Positions 13,301 through 25,300 of a stretch of 64,000 nt of DNA are shown here, piece after piece. The stretch spans positions 30,484,871 to 30,548,870 of the forward strand of contig NC_092676.1 of assembly GCF_964355755.1 (NCBI RefSeq), in the 5' to 3' direction. Below the pieces are notes generated by a model, which was not told the origin of the DNA, did not search any database, and saw only the letters and a list, made by a program, of their open reading frames with translations. This stretch comes from Antedon mediterranea (taxonomy: Eukaryota; Echinodermata; Crinoidea; Comatulida; Antedonidae). Made by a program: the position numbers and the translations under genes. Position 1 is the stretch's first letter. Each line of letters starts with the position of its first letter.

Positions 13301-16300
13301 TTTGAAATGAGTAGTATAAGCTATACATATTTCATTAATATTAACATAGGGATATGTTGTTGTAGTGAATAATGTTATTATCTATTATTTGTATTCATTT
13401 ATAGAGAAAGGGAATATGAAATTGATCAACTGAAGAAGTCCTTAAAAGAGTCTACTGCATCTAAAACAAAAGAAGTTGATGATCTTAAAAAAAAGGTAAA
13501 TAATAAAAAGAAAGATACATACATACATATTGCTATTTAACTCATGTGAATGTTTAATGGTAATTAAATATCTGTGTAGAATCTTGTATAGATCAGCACT
13601 GAAAATAGGGACATTTGACATGGTATACAATTGATACACTGGTCTATGTTTAAGCTGAAGTGACAAATAGGGACATTTGACATGGTATACAATTGATACA
13701 CTGGTCTATGTTTAAGCTGAAGTGACAAATAGGGACATTTGACATGGTATACAATTGATACACTGGTCTATGTTTAAGCTGAAGTGACAAATAGGGACAT
13801 TTGACATGGTATACAATTGATACACTGGTCTATGTTTAAGCTGAAGTGACAAATAGGGACATTTGACATGGTATACAATTGATACACTGGTTTATGTTTA
13901 AGCTGAAGTGACAAATAGGGACATTTGACATGGTATACAATTGATACACTGGTCTATGTTTAAGCTGAAGTGACAAATAGGGACATTTGACATGGTATAC
14001 AATTGATACACTGGTCTATGTTTAAGCTGAAGTGAAAAATAGGGACATTTGACATGGTATACAATTGATACACTGGTCTATGTTTAAGCTGAAGTGACAA
14101 ATAGGGACATTTGACATGGTATACAATTGATACACTGGTCTATGTTTAAGCTGAAGTGACAAATAGGGACATTTGATATGGTATACAATTGATACACTGA
14201 TCTATTTTTAAGCTGAAGTGACAAATAGGGACATTTGACATGGTATACAATTGATACACTGGTCTATTTTTAAGCTTCTTTCAAGGGAATCAAGAAATGA
14301 AGAAATTAAAGGAAAGTTTGAACGTTTAAGAGAAAAATATGAGAAAGCAAAGCGTAAAGAAAGTACATACAGCAACTACATACAAGAACTACCAACGATG
14401 AAGGACCATCAAAATAATGTTGAAAGAATATCCTTTTGTATATCATTAATGTTAAGGTCAGCTTGAATTGAATATATCCTATATTCTGTTACTAATCACT
14501 TCAGTATTACTGTATTATTTCATCCACATTAATATTCTATATTTTAAATGATGTGCTTTAAAGAAATTTTTCCTTAATTTTGAATTTACTTGAAAAATTT
14601 GAAAGAAAAAGAGACATTATTAACCGAGAGAATACATCACTTGGAGAGTTCCCTCGCAGAAGTTCGTAAAGCCAGTCGAAGCAAAGATAGGGAGATCAGT
14701 GAGTTTCATATGTCAATAGAAAGGTAAGAATGTCATTTTCAATTTGGAATAACTGCCTAAAACCAATCAAAAATTCAATTTCTATAATATTTGCAATTAT
14801 TATGCTTTATTTGTTAATAGTTATAAAGAAGAAATAAGTAAATTACAAGTTGCTATTGGTGCAAATAGTGGACAAGACACCTTTGACAATTTAAAGTTGT
14901 TTAAGAAACAGGATGTGGAAGAATTAAAAAAAGATAACAATTTACTCAAAAGTGAAGTCAATCGTCTTCAAAAGGTATGTAAACTTGCTGTCAATTTAAT
15001 ATCAACAATAATAAGATTGATGTTAAAAATGATTATACATGTCGTTTATTTGTCAAAATTGTATTTTGTTGTTTAGCTTGTTCAAAGCAAGCACACAAAG
15101 TTAAAAAGTTTAAATGAGCAGACCGAAGACCAAGTGAAGTGTTTAGAGAGTAGAGTAGAACAGGAAGAAAGTACAGTCTATTCACTAAAAGAAGCCCTTC
15201 AAACTAAAGAAGCTGACCTACAAAAAATGCAAGTGTCAATGAGACAGGTAAGGAAACAAACTGAACACAGATGGTGGCAGTATGTTATGTTATACACTGA
15301 ACACAGATGGTGGCAGTATGTTATGTTATACACTGAACACAGATGGTGGCAGTATGTTATGTTATACACTGAACACAGATGGTGGCAGTATGTTATGTTA
15401 TACACTCAGAACAACAATAATAGTGGTTGTATAAATGCCTTGATTGAATGATTGAAATATATATTTATACTGGGTAACCTCTTCAGTAAAAGACTGGTCT
15501 CCCAGAGGGCCCAGTTGGTGATCAGTGTCTGTGATGTACTAATACACCGGGGTAACCCCCTACTCGTCTCGAAAGATGTACTAGGTTCTTTAAAGTGCAC
15601 ACGAGCTAGATGTGTACACTGGACCTACGGTTTATAGTCCTTATCCGAGAAGACTCGTTCTACCACCAGAACCATGGAGTGAGTGAGCCTCAAACCCCTG
15701 CCGATGTTATGACTAAGTAATGTTCATATTCACACAATGAACGGTTCATGAAATATCCTAAATACCATTTTTTTTAATGATTCATATGGTAGTTGACTGC
15801 ATTATTAATTATTTATAGCTTGCAGCCCAAAGCCAAGAAATGTATGAACATAATCTAAATCTAACAGAGAAATGTCAGAAACTAGAAAAAACAGTGTGCC
15901 AAGATTACTTAGAATGTAGCCAGCAGCTGCTGGTAGAGATTTCAGCATGTGTGGCAGACCTTCAATGTCTTGTACATATACTTGTTGAGCAAGCAGAAGG
16001 CAAAGAACCAGATATGTCCATGTTGCTGGGGGTCAAAGGTAAGTTATTACCTTACCTATATTCATTAATGGATGTCCATAATAATCCTAGTTGGGTACTC
16101 ATGTGTGTAATTTGAGTGTTAGGATTCGCATGTGTATCAATATTGGACACTTTCATTCATGGTAAACATTTGTTAATTTAAACCATCTTTATTTTTTGTT
16201 GAATTGAAAGTGATGAATGTGTCTCTCTTTTTATAGCGTTGCCGTCAATGCTGGAGGGTGACATGAATAGTACAAATAGAAAATCAATGAAGACTAAATT

Positions 16301-16400
16301 GAAACAAGTACAAGAGTTACAGGCAGAAATTGATAAACTTAGATCTATGTTGTCAGACAAATATGCTGAAGATCTTGGTGACCAGTGTATTACACAGTAA
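7354..16400 (+). CDS. CEP85-like: CEP85/CEP85L-like centrosomal coiled-coil protein, 13 exons, 791 aa
   Basis: Exons: 7354-7360, 7466-7591, 9923-10069, 10623-11418, 12298-12415, 13131-13225, 13405-13495, 14275-14427, 14590-14723, 14821-14974, 15077-15247, 15819-16038, 16237-16400. They join in one frame to 791 codons plus TAA. The N-terminal ~360 residues are low-complexity and Ser/Thr/Pro-rich. From SAVIRAKDNILQEK onward the protein is long heptad-rich coiled coil, ending in a conserved-looking tail (SDKYAEDLGDQCITQ) that resembles the end of vertebrate CEP85/CEP85L as I remember it, and the length fits (vertebrate forms ~760-805 aa). CEP85 family proteins act at centrosomes (PLK4/STIL and NEK2 pathways); function here is inferred. 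Intron 8 is AT-AC. Several introns carry minisatellites. An alternative in-frame start exists at 9913. The 10481-10622 upstream extension of the large exon's frame is intronic. Confidence 0.78.
9000..9610. repeat. ~100-bp tandem repeat in CEP85-like intron 2
   Basis: About six copies of a unit containing GTGATGTCATCATCATCC, a polypyrimidine run with TTTTTTTGACAG, and GTAGTCTACTAGCTTG. Copies differ mainly by presence or absence of a short CAGTA block. Each unit contains an acceptor-like polypyrimidine-AG, but no exon adjoins it. Confidence 0.9.
9913..9915 (+). promoter_or_regulatory. Possible alternative translation start in CEP85-like exon 3
   Basis: An ATG ten bases upstream of the chosen exon 3 acceptor is in the same frame as exon 3 (reading MSSEDDSLYEPP). 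An isoform using an alternative first exon beginning in this intron would start here and lack the 44-residue N-terminus. No promoter element was identified, so this is a possibility only. Confidence 0.3.
11530..12066. repeat. Minisatellite in CEP85-like intron 4
   Basis: About eleven or twelve copies of a unit built on AGCTACCATAATTGAT followed by TGTGTCAACCTGCTAA, with alternating short (CTATAGC) and long (CTATTTTAGC, CTATACAGTAGC) linkers. This gives a mixed pattern of units about 47-60 bp long. Confidence 0.9.
12540..12765. repeat. Three-copy tandem repeat, CEP85-like intron 5
   Basis: Three copies of a roughly 75-bp unit containing CCCTAACCCTATCTAAAG and TTGAATAATATTTAAACTTC. The second copy lacks a short block. 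Confidence 0.85.
13598..14274. repeat. 62-bp tandem array ending at a splice acceptor
   Basis: About 11 near-identical units of 62 bp (core AATAGGGACATTTGACATGG, then GATACACTGGTCTATG, then TTTAAGCTGAAG). The last unit runs directly into exon 8 of the CEP85-like gene, whose acceptor (CTATTTTTAAG) is the end of that unit. Every upstream unit contains the equivalent TTTAAG|CT. Confidence 0.92.
14428..14589 (+). other. U12-type AT-AC intron
   Basis: The 5' splice site is ATATCCTTTT, which fits the minor-spliceosome consensus. A branch-site match TTCCTTAAT lies at 14570-14578 and the intron ends in AC at 14588-14589, about 12 nt after the branch adenosine, the usual spacing. Joining phase 0 to phase 0 keeps the coiled-coil frame open; I found no GT-AG pairing that does so. 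Confidence 0.88.
15258..15408. repeat. 36-bp tandem repeat just after the exon 11 donor
   Basis: Four copies of a 36-bp unit (CTGAACACAGATGGTGGCAG plus TATGTTATGTTATACA) begin within about 15 bp of the exon 11 donor. Because 36 is a multiple of three, both strands stay open. These frames are not treated as coding because the exon 11 donor (CAG|GTAAGG) and downstream frame are clear. Confidence 0.9.
15465..15735 (+). repeat. Dispersed repeat (SINE-like), copy 1
   Basis: This stretch in CEP85-like intron 11 shares long blocks with a second copy in reverse orientation at 51828-51999. Shared words include AAAGATGTACTAGGTTCTTT, TATAGTCCTTAT and TCGTTCTACCACCAGAACCA. Two diverged copies 36 kb apart indicate an interspersed family. 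No internal promoter or poly-A tail is obvious, so its class is open. Confidence 0.75.
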
Positions 16401-16529
16401 TCATTGACAATGCATACTTTATGAAAACTAATCAATACATAGAGTTGAATAGAATTTATACAAATGTTATAGATCATTAACTTTAAGCTTTAAATCTTTA
16501 AATCTATTTTATTTTGTTGACATTAGTAA

Positions 16530-16535
16530 AATAAA
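16530..16535 (+). terminator. Poly(A) signal AATAAA, CEP85-like gene
   Basis: First AATAAA about 130 bp after the stop codon. The downstream tandem array supplies about seven further copies. Confidence 0.5.
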
Positions 16536-16734
16536 GACAATAAAAGACTGATGAAAATGGAACTCAATATAACCTTAAAACAGGTTGTAAGTATGAGTCC
16601 AGTTAAAGTTGAGAAAAGAAATATGTATATAAAATGGTAAAATTACATATTAAAATAGCAAAATGTTAAAACAAGAAAACTATTAAATCTTGTAAAATGA
16701 CATAATATTATATAAAAGTGAAATAATACACAAT

Positions 16735-17226
16735 AGTATATAAAATAAAGGAACAGAGATCCTGGGTAGAGATGGGAACATTTTGAACAGATAATACATG
16801 TGTTAGTATATAAAATAAAGGAACAGAGATCCTGGGTAGAGATGGGAACATTTTGAACAGATAATACATGTGTTAGTATATAAAATAAAGGAACAGAGAT
16901 CCTGGGTAGAGATGGGAACATTTTGAACAGATAATACATGTGTTAGTATATAAAATAAAGGAACAGAGATCCTGGGTAGAGATGGGAACATTTTGAACAG
17001 ATAATACATGTGTTAGTATATGAAATAAAGGAACAGAGATCCTGGGTAGAGATGGGAACATTTTGAACAGATAATACATGTGTTAGTATATAAAATAAAG
17101 GAACAGAGATTCTGGGTAGAGATGGGAACATTTTGAACAGATAATACATGTGTTAGTATATAAAATAAAGGAACAGAGATCCTGGGTAGAGATGGGAACA
17201 TTTTGAACAGATAATACATGTGTTAG
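16735..17226. repeat. 70-bp tandem array with an AATAAA in each unit
   Basis: About seven copies of a 70-bp unit (GTTAGTATATAAAATAAAGG, AACAGAGATCCTGGGTAGAG, ATGGGAACATTTTGAACAG). It lies 335 bp after the CEP85-like stop codon, in the probable 3' UTR or just beyond. Every unit has a plus-strand AATAAA. The open minus-strand frames across it are repeat artefacts. Confidence 0.92.
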
Positions 17227-19358
17227 GATATGTGTGTCAGCGTGTGTTGGCAAGTTTGCATTTCAGAGAGAGGGATGTTGTCAAAATAGATTTAAAATTT
17301 GCATTATATATATTTTTATACAATGTGTTACAATGTTTGATTTTGATTGTATACCAAGTCTTTATTCAACTATTCATATTGTGTGGGTGTATATAAACAA
17401 CTTGATTGTTTAGTAAACTTATTTCTCCATGGTTGTACAAACAGAGAGCTTCAGTTGCATTCTGAACTGTCCTCAAAAGGCACCAGTACTTAAGTAGAAA
17501 AGGAATTGATATTATTAAATGGAATATGACATGTATGTATATAATGCTGTTTTCTAGATTACAGTACTTCCATCAGTCACTTTATTTAGCATTTGAAAAA
17601 TTCTATTACCATTGAATCTTACAGTATGCCTACTAACTTATTTCATCATTTATTTATAATTTATGTTTTTGACCAGATTCAGTGCAATATTTGTCATTTC
17701 AAAATGTGTTAACTTATTGTCGTATTACTGAATTTAACAAGAAAAATATTTATTATACTGAAATTTGGGTAGACCAGGTTCATTATTCATTTGTTGTTAT
17801 GCATTGATTTATTCTACTTACAGGGTAGTATAGTAGGTTTAATGCCACAGTTAAATTGTGTTTTGTTTTTCTAGATTTCAATAGTATTCTTGTGTTTAAA
17901 TAAATTCAACATGCAGTATTGTACAAATGCTGGAACATAAATAGTGTATGTGCATTCATTTTAGTCATACATAATGTTTAACTTGTAATTGCTATTTTTG
18001 CTTTTATGACACATAATTGCATAAGTTTATTGTAGTCAGTATCATTTCTCTTGATCTCTGTCACACAACTAGTCATGCTAACAATAGAAATATGATCTGA
18101 ATAAACATTCCTATTTTAATAACCAACCCCAATAGAACATCATTTAGAAAAAACGCTCCTGGCGTTTATTTATTTCCTCGAATAAATGCCCTGCTACATG
18201 CATTAGCCTAGTAGACATTTAATATGAATTGAAAATTTGTATAATATAATTAGTATTTAGTTTTAATATTTTGTTTACAAAAAATGTTTCCCCACCAAAA
18301 CCTTTGAATATTTAATTTCCAATACAGTACCTAAACCTTATATATAATAATTCTCCTCCATGCCTAAACTAAAATCTGTGCTTACTGACACTGACAGACT
18401 TTTAGCCACAGCATGCAGGGAGAGTAAATTAATAATGAGACATCAATTTTCATGCTCCTCCTCCCATCATCATATAATATTTACTTTACTTGATTTACTT
18501 GATGTTGAGACTTATAAAGCCAAAGCTTGTGTGTGTCCCTCGACGTGTTTCTATATATTATCTTGTCTACTATAGGGGGAAAACTTGCAGAATATACACA
18601 CGTACATAGCAACACCAAGGTGTATATTTACTCTATTGTGTTACAGTAATACTGATGATGTGTGCATTGTAAATATCGCACACTCGATTTGAACTGGACC
18701 AAGGTTTCAAGCATGCACAATTTAGCTATGTACCACAGTTTTGTTTGTGGGCGGTAAGGGTGTAATCTATCAACTATTGATATGTAAAGTTTCTTTGAAA
18801 AAGCTTTAGGCTGCTGACAGTGACTGTAGTTGTGTCACACGAAGTACACCTGCATCATCATTTCTTGGCTGCTACTAACTACACACTGAGTATATACGGT
18901 AGGCTTTGAAGAAGACTTCGGGAGGCCTACATTTTAGGCCCTACACACTCAGTAATCTTTTATAATCAGCTAAAATGGTAATTATTTAAAGAAGGAAAGG
19001 GGAAGTAAGTTTTTGTTTGTCTTACATTTGTTATTATCTGGGTACAGCGGCCGTGGCCCGTGGCAGCACGGTTACAGTACGTCTTCCATAAATCAAAATA
19101 ATTAATACTCTCTCCTCCCACCTTGTTGTACATGCAACAATACATTCGGTTGGTATTGCTGCTATCACAAAAAAACAAATATATTCTCTGGTGAAACATG
19201 GTATTATCACAATGTAAAAATTGTTTGTGTCATCCAATCATGGAGCTAGATGATTGCTAAGAAACTTTAATTGTAAATTTAAATTAACAAATATTTGTTA
19301 TTGTATTTTAAAATTATGGTATTTATTATCTAGATGAATGATTTGATCTACAAAAAGA
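17227..19358. other. Intergenic region
   Basis: I see no supported gene between the CEP85-like stop and the next start. Small open frames (18360-18575, 18966-19237) lack domains and splice continuity. A GAATAAATGCC-type word near 18178 resembles the ends of the MITE at 43563-43961. The promoter of the following gene presumably lies in the right-hand part. Confidence 0.5.
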
Positions 19359-22300
19359 ATGGGAGCAGGAGCATCAAAAAAGGATAAAGAATTAGAACCA
19401 GTGCAACAAGAGAATAAGTGGCTGGTCCTCATCAGTAAATGTCTGAAAGACCTTCCCTTTCCAACAGGTTCTATTACTGAGCAGGTTATCCAGAATGTAA
19501 TCTCTAAAGCAGAACGGGTTGAACTACTTGCAGATCAAGATATCATCAAAAAAGGTCCTATTTATTAGGTTATATGCATTAATGCATATAACCTCTTGAT
19601 TCTGTCAGAATCTTTATTTATTTCTTTATTTATTTATCTATTTATTCTTTCCTTAGCACCATTTGTCCGTCAATTATCTTGATATCAGTTTCATCTAACT
19701 AAGTCAATTTTTCAGAGTATATTCCTTATGGCCAGGAATCGATGTGGTTATGTTTTCACGGTGCGCAATCAAACATTACGCGGTCTACGCGCGATTTAAC
19801 GAAATCACGTTTGTAATCATATCTTCACAAGCATGAATCACTTTTAAACAAAATTTGGTACTCATAAATTTCAGGTCATATTTCATCATATGGCATTACA
19901 ATTACGTGCGTAGCGCATATAACGCATGCGTACGCGCGCTTAAAATGTTCAAAATTGTCAGAATTTATTTTCGATGAAATTAGAGTACGTTTCAGGCAAT
20001 TTTAAGCGTTTAAAAAATTGCCATAAGTGCGCAGATTTTTGCACGCGCACTGCGCGTCAAACGTTATTGCGCACTGTTTTTGTCCGATTACTGTTGTATA
20101 ACCTTTCTTTAACAATATCATCATATTGTATTAACTTTTCAACGCGAAACAGCGTTATACGAGCACGTCAAAAGTGACAGGCTACGCACGTGTACGTTAA
20201 AAAAATGGTGAAAATATGCTAAATTTTAAAATTAATATATATCGTTAGAATTTTTATTTCATTTTCTTGAAGTGTATGTATCATATGTATGATTCATTAT
20301 GAAATTAAGAGAACAAAAGTTGATTAAGTCATCATTAATGGCATATTCAATTTACAAAAATTAATTTCGACAATCAAACAAATTATAACATTTTTTTAGG
20401 CCGAAATAACAAACTTAACATTAACTTTCTTCCTTAAGAAGTTCATATATTAAAGTTAAAAGTATATATTTTGACAGTGCATTATTTTTAAAAATCTTTA
20501 AAGATGTCATCATAGTAAAACATTCATTGTGGTATGTAATAATCTATCTGCACCAAAATGGTTACTGCATAGTAAATACACGGAGGTATATTTCCATAAT
20601 TTTTAGTCAGTTGTGTATGGCTCGGTGGTCTTTGCTCGTGTCTATAGCATTCAAGGTACCGAGTTCGAGTCTCACCTTGGGAAACGAAACGAAATAAAAA
20701 AAATTTTTATTATCCGTATTGTTTTGTTCAATTGTATTTCTTAGTGTATAGATTATACAGATGATTTGAAATTTATTTAAAAACACAAAATTTGTGTTTT
20801 TAAATAAATTTCAAATCATCTGTATAATCTATACACTAAGAAATACAATTGAACAAAACAATACGGATAATAAAAATTTTTTTTATTTCGTTTCGTTTAG
20901 GATTATGATACCGGCTATTGTATTTGCGTTAGCAAGATCCTATCATATTATAAATAACTAAAGATTCTGAGAAAATCAATCAATTAAAATATCTTAAATC
21001 AATCAATTATCTTTATTTACATCAATGCATATAACCTATAATTCGTCATAGTGACGAATTAAATCTAGTTATAATTTTCATTGTTATATAATTTTAAATT
21101 CCCTGTTATACAGTAAGTAATGGAGTTGGATAGCCGAGTGGTTAGGACACTTGACTGTCATACAGATAGACCCGGGTTCAATTCCCTAAAACTCCCAGTC
21201 CACTCAGCTGTAAATGAGTACCTAGTTGAAAATACTAGGGAGAAAAAAGGCGGCGTAGAAAGGAACTGGCCACCCTACCACATAATGCCGAGGTACAATG
21301 AGCTCCTAACAGCTTATTCCCCTACGTTCAGAATGAACACGGGACTCACCTTTACCTTTACAGTAACTCATCTGCGTCGCAAGACCAATTCTGCTGTCCT
21401 TGAATATTATAACCATATCATGATCTATGGACATATTTATTGTTTTTTAATATATTGTTTGTATTTATAATAGTTATTTATATATTCTTTCAGGTCAAAG
21501 ATCAACTGGCATTTATATTATATTATCGGGTGAAGTTCATGTTTTATCCTCTACTGCCACCACACTTGCAACATTGTTACCTGGTGATTTCTTTGGTGAA
21601 ATCAGCACTCTATTTTATATTCCTTGTACAGCTCATGTTAAAACCAAATCAAAGTATGTTATCTTGAAATTCACTTAGAATTTAAAGGAAATGCATTTAT
21701 CAACATTTTTATGGTCTGGTGGGTAGTATTAACAATAAAATGTCTTAGAGGTGGCCTATTGTAGATATCACCATTTATTATAATAACAGTACAATCTATT
21801 TTTATCATTAACAATAGAGCTGTATTAATTTTATTGAAGACTGAGAATTTACAGAGGTCATTAAATGATATTGTTGTTAATATGGACATGGCTGCTTATT
21901 ATGTATCTAAGCGTTACTTAGATACCAATGGTACACTTAGCCAGCCAGAACTCATGCATCGCATCGCAGTTTCTGCACTCAAGCAGGTAAAATATTGCTT
22001 TATGAGTCAAAATATCATACAGGTTATTAACATTTTATCGTCTATTTTCTCATTATTTTGTTACTAACAAATTATCCCCCCTTTTTGACTAGTGTGTAAA
22101 TAGAATTGGCTTCCGATCTCTATGATAATGTGTAAAGGGTATTTTCTTGTATAGATTCCAATGTTTCAAAATTGGGCAGAAAGTGCAACTGAGAGTTTAG
22201 TACAAATGATAGAGACAGATAGCTATGAAAGTTTGGTAATATTTCCAGCAGGGTCAGTAATACAGCAGCTAGGCCAACCAGCCAACGAAATAACAGTGAT

Positions 22301-25300
22301 TACTAGAGGAAGGTATGTTGCAGCATACTCTAATTTTATATACATTCACCACAAATTTGTATTTTTGTTTCTGATGATAATTTAGGTATACATACAATAA
22401 ATCATTATTAATGGTACAGTATATGTGATAGTATTAATTGTTACAAACAATTGGTCATTTCAAATTGGCAATAATTATGGAAATTAAACTTTAAAAAGCA
22501 TAAAACACCAGTCCTACTAATAACAAATCTACTACCGGCGGAGAGTAGAAATCACTTATTAATGGCAAATTAAAGACAAAAATAATTTAGCATTTTAAAG
22601 TAGGTGGCTACACCATGATATTGATATTTTATGTAGAAGGACCCCAGTGGTGTTTAGTACAACTGATTGAATAAAAGACTTATTGTATATAATAATAAGT
22701 TGATTGCTGATACCTACTGTAAATGATTTTGTTTTTTTTAAAGTGTTGAGCTTCAACATAGCAGTGGAAAGGTGAATTTAAATGTTAAACGTTGGCCAAT
22801 TTGGATTGCTGAAGAAGGTAAAATTTTGTAAAATCAGATTCACTCATCCCATCTAGTTTGTTTTATATCTGGATCAATTTTGAAAAAAAAACATTATATA
22901 TACCATTTGTACACCATTGGCCTAACATAATGCAATTATATATACCATTTGTTCACCATTGACCTAACATAATGCAATTATATATACCATTTGTACACCA
23001 TTGGCCTAACATAATGCAATTATATATACCATTTGTACACCATTGGCCTAACATAATGCAATTATATATACCATTTGTACACCATTGGCCTAACATAATG
23101 CAATTATATATACCATTTGTACACCATTGGCCTAACATAATGCAATTATATATACCATTTGTACACCATTGGCCTAACATAATGTAATTATATATACCAT
23201 TTGTACACCATTGGCCTAACATAATGCAATTATATATACCATTTGTACACCATTGGCCTAACATAATGCAATTATATATACCATTTGTACACCATTGGCC
23301 TAACATAATGCAATTATATATACCATTTGTACACCATTGGCCTAACATAATGCAATTATATATACCATTTGTACACCATTGGCCTAACATAATGCAATTA
23401 TATATACCATTTGTACACCATTGGCCTAACATAATGCAATTATATATACCATTTGTACACCATTGGCCTAACATAATGCAATTATATATACCATTTGTAC
23501 ACCATTGGCCTAACATAATGCAATTATATATACCATTTGTACACCATTGGCCTAACATAATGCAATTATATATACCATTTGTACACCATTGGCCTAACAT
23601 AATGCAATTATATATACCATTTGTACACCATTGGCCTAACATAATGCAATTATATATACCATTTGTACACCATTGGCCTAACATAATGCAATTATATATA
23701 CCATTTGTACACCATTGGCCTAACATAATGCAATTATATATACCATTTGTACACCATTGGCCTAACATAATGCAATTATATATACCATTTGTACACCATT
23801 GGCCTAACATAATGCAATTATATATACCATTTGTACACTATTGGCCTAACATAATACAATTATATATACCATTTGTACACCATTGGCCTAACATAATGCA
23901 ATTATATATATACCATTTGTACACCATTGGCCTAACATAATGCAATTATATATACCATTTGTACACCATTGGCCTAACATAATGCAATTATATATACCAT
24001 TTGTACACTATTGGCCTAACATAATACAATTATATATACCATTTGTACACCATTGGCCTAACATAATGCAATTATATATACCATTTGTACACTATTGGCC
24101 TAACATAATGCAATTATATATACCATTTGTACACCATTGGCCTAACATAATGCAATTATATATACCATTTGTACACTATTGGCCTAACATAATACAATTA
24201 TATATACCATTTGTACACCATTGGCCTAACATAATGCAATTATATATACCATTTGTACACCATTGGCCTAACATAATGCAATTATATATACCATTTGTAC
24301 ACCATTGGCCTAACATAATGCAATTATATATACCATTTGTACACCATTGGCCTAACATAATGCAATTATATATACCATTTGTACACTATTGGCCTAACAT
24401 AATACAATTATATATATACCATTTGTACACCATTGGCCTAACATAATGCAATTATATATACCATTTGTACACCATTGGCCTAACATAATGCAATTATATA
24501 TACCATTTGTACACCATTGGCCTAACATAATGCAATTATATATACCATTTGTACACCATTGGCCTAACATAATGCAATTATATATACCATTTGTACACCA
24601 TTGGCCTAACATAATGCAATTATATATACCATTTGTACACCATTGGCCTAACATAATGTAATTATATATACCATTTGTACACCATTGGCCTAACATAATG
24701 CAATTATATATACCATTTGTACACCATTGGCCTAACATAATGCAATTATATATACCATTTGTACACCATTGGCCTAACATAATGCAATTATATATACCAT
24801 TTGTACACCATTGGCCTAACATAATGCAATTATATATACCATTTGTACACCATTGGCCTAACATAATGCAATTATATATACCATTTGTACACCATTGGCC
24901 TAACATAATGCAATTATATATACCATTTGTACACCATTGGCCTAACATAATGCAATTATATATACCATTTGTACACCATTGGCCTAACATAATGCAATTA
25001 TATATACCATTTGTACACCATTGGCCTAACATAATGCAATTATATATACCATTTGTACACCATTGGCCTAACATAATGCAATTATATATACCATTTGTAC
25101 ACCATTGGCCTAACATAATGCAATTATATATACCATTTGTACACCATTGGCCTAACATAATGCAATTATATATACCATTTGTACACCATTGGCCTAACAT
25201 AATGCAATTATATATACCATTTGTACACCATTGGCCTAACATAATGCAATTATATATATACCATTTGTACACCATTGGCCTAACATAATGCAATTATATA

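Noticed and set aside
16643-17219. Minus-strand repeated frames starting MYYLFKMFPSL
   Set aside because: Created by the 70-bp array; no homology or splice context.
20625-20690. Functional tRNA gene
   Set aside because: There are A- and B-box-like words, but no complete cloverleaf; it is part of a mobile element.
21127-21195. Functional tRNA-Asp gene
   Set aside because: Acceptor and anticodon stems do not pair properly and a SINE body follows.
21120-21470. 116-codon plus-strand frame
   Set aside because: It is a tRNA-derived SINE read as protein.
22953-25293. Long open frames on both strands with 14-residue repeats
   Set aside because: They follow from a 42-bp unit without stops; they start and end within the array and have no flanking coding sequence.
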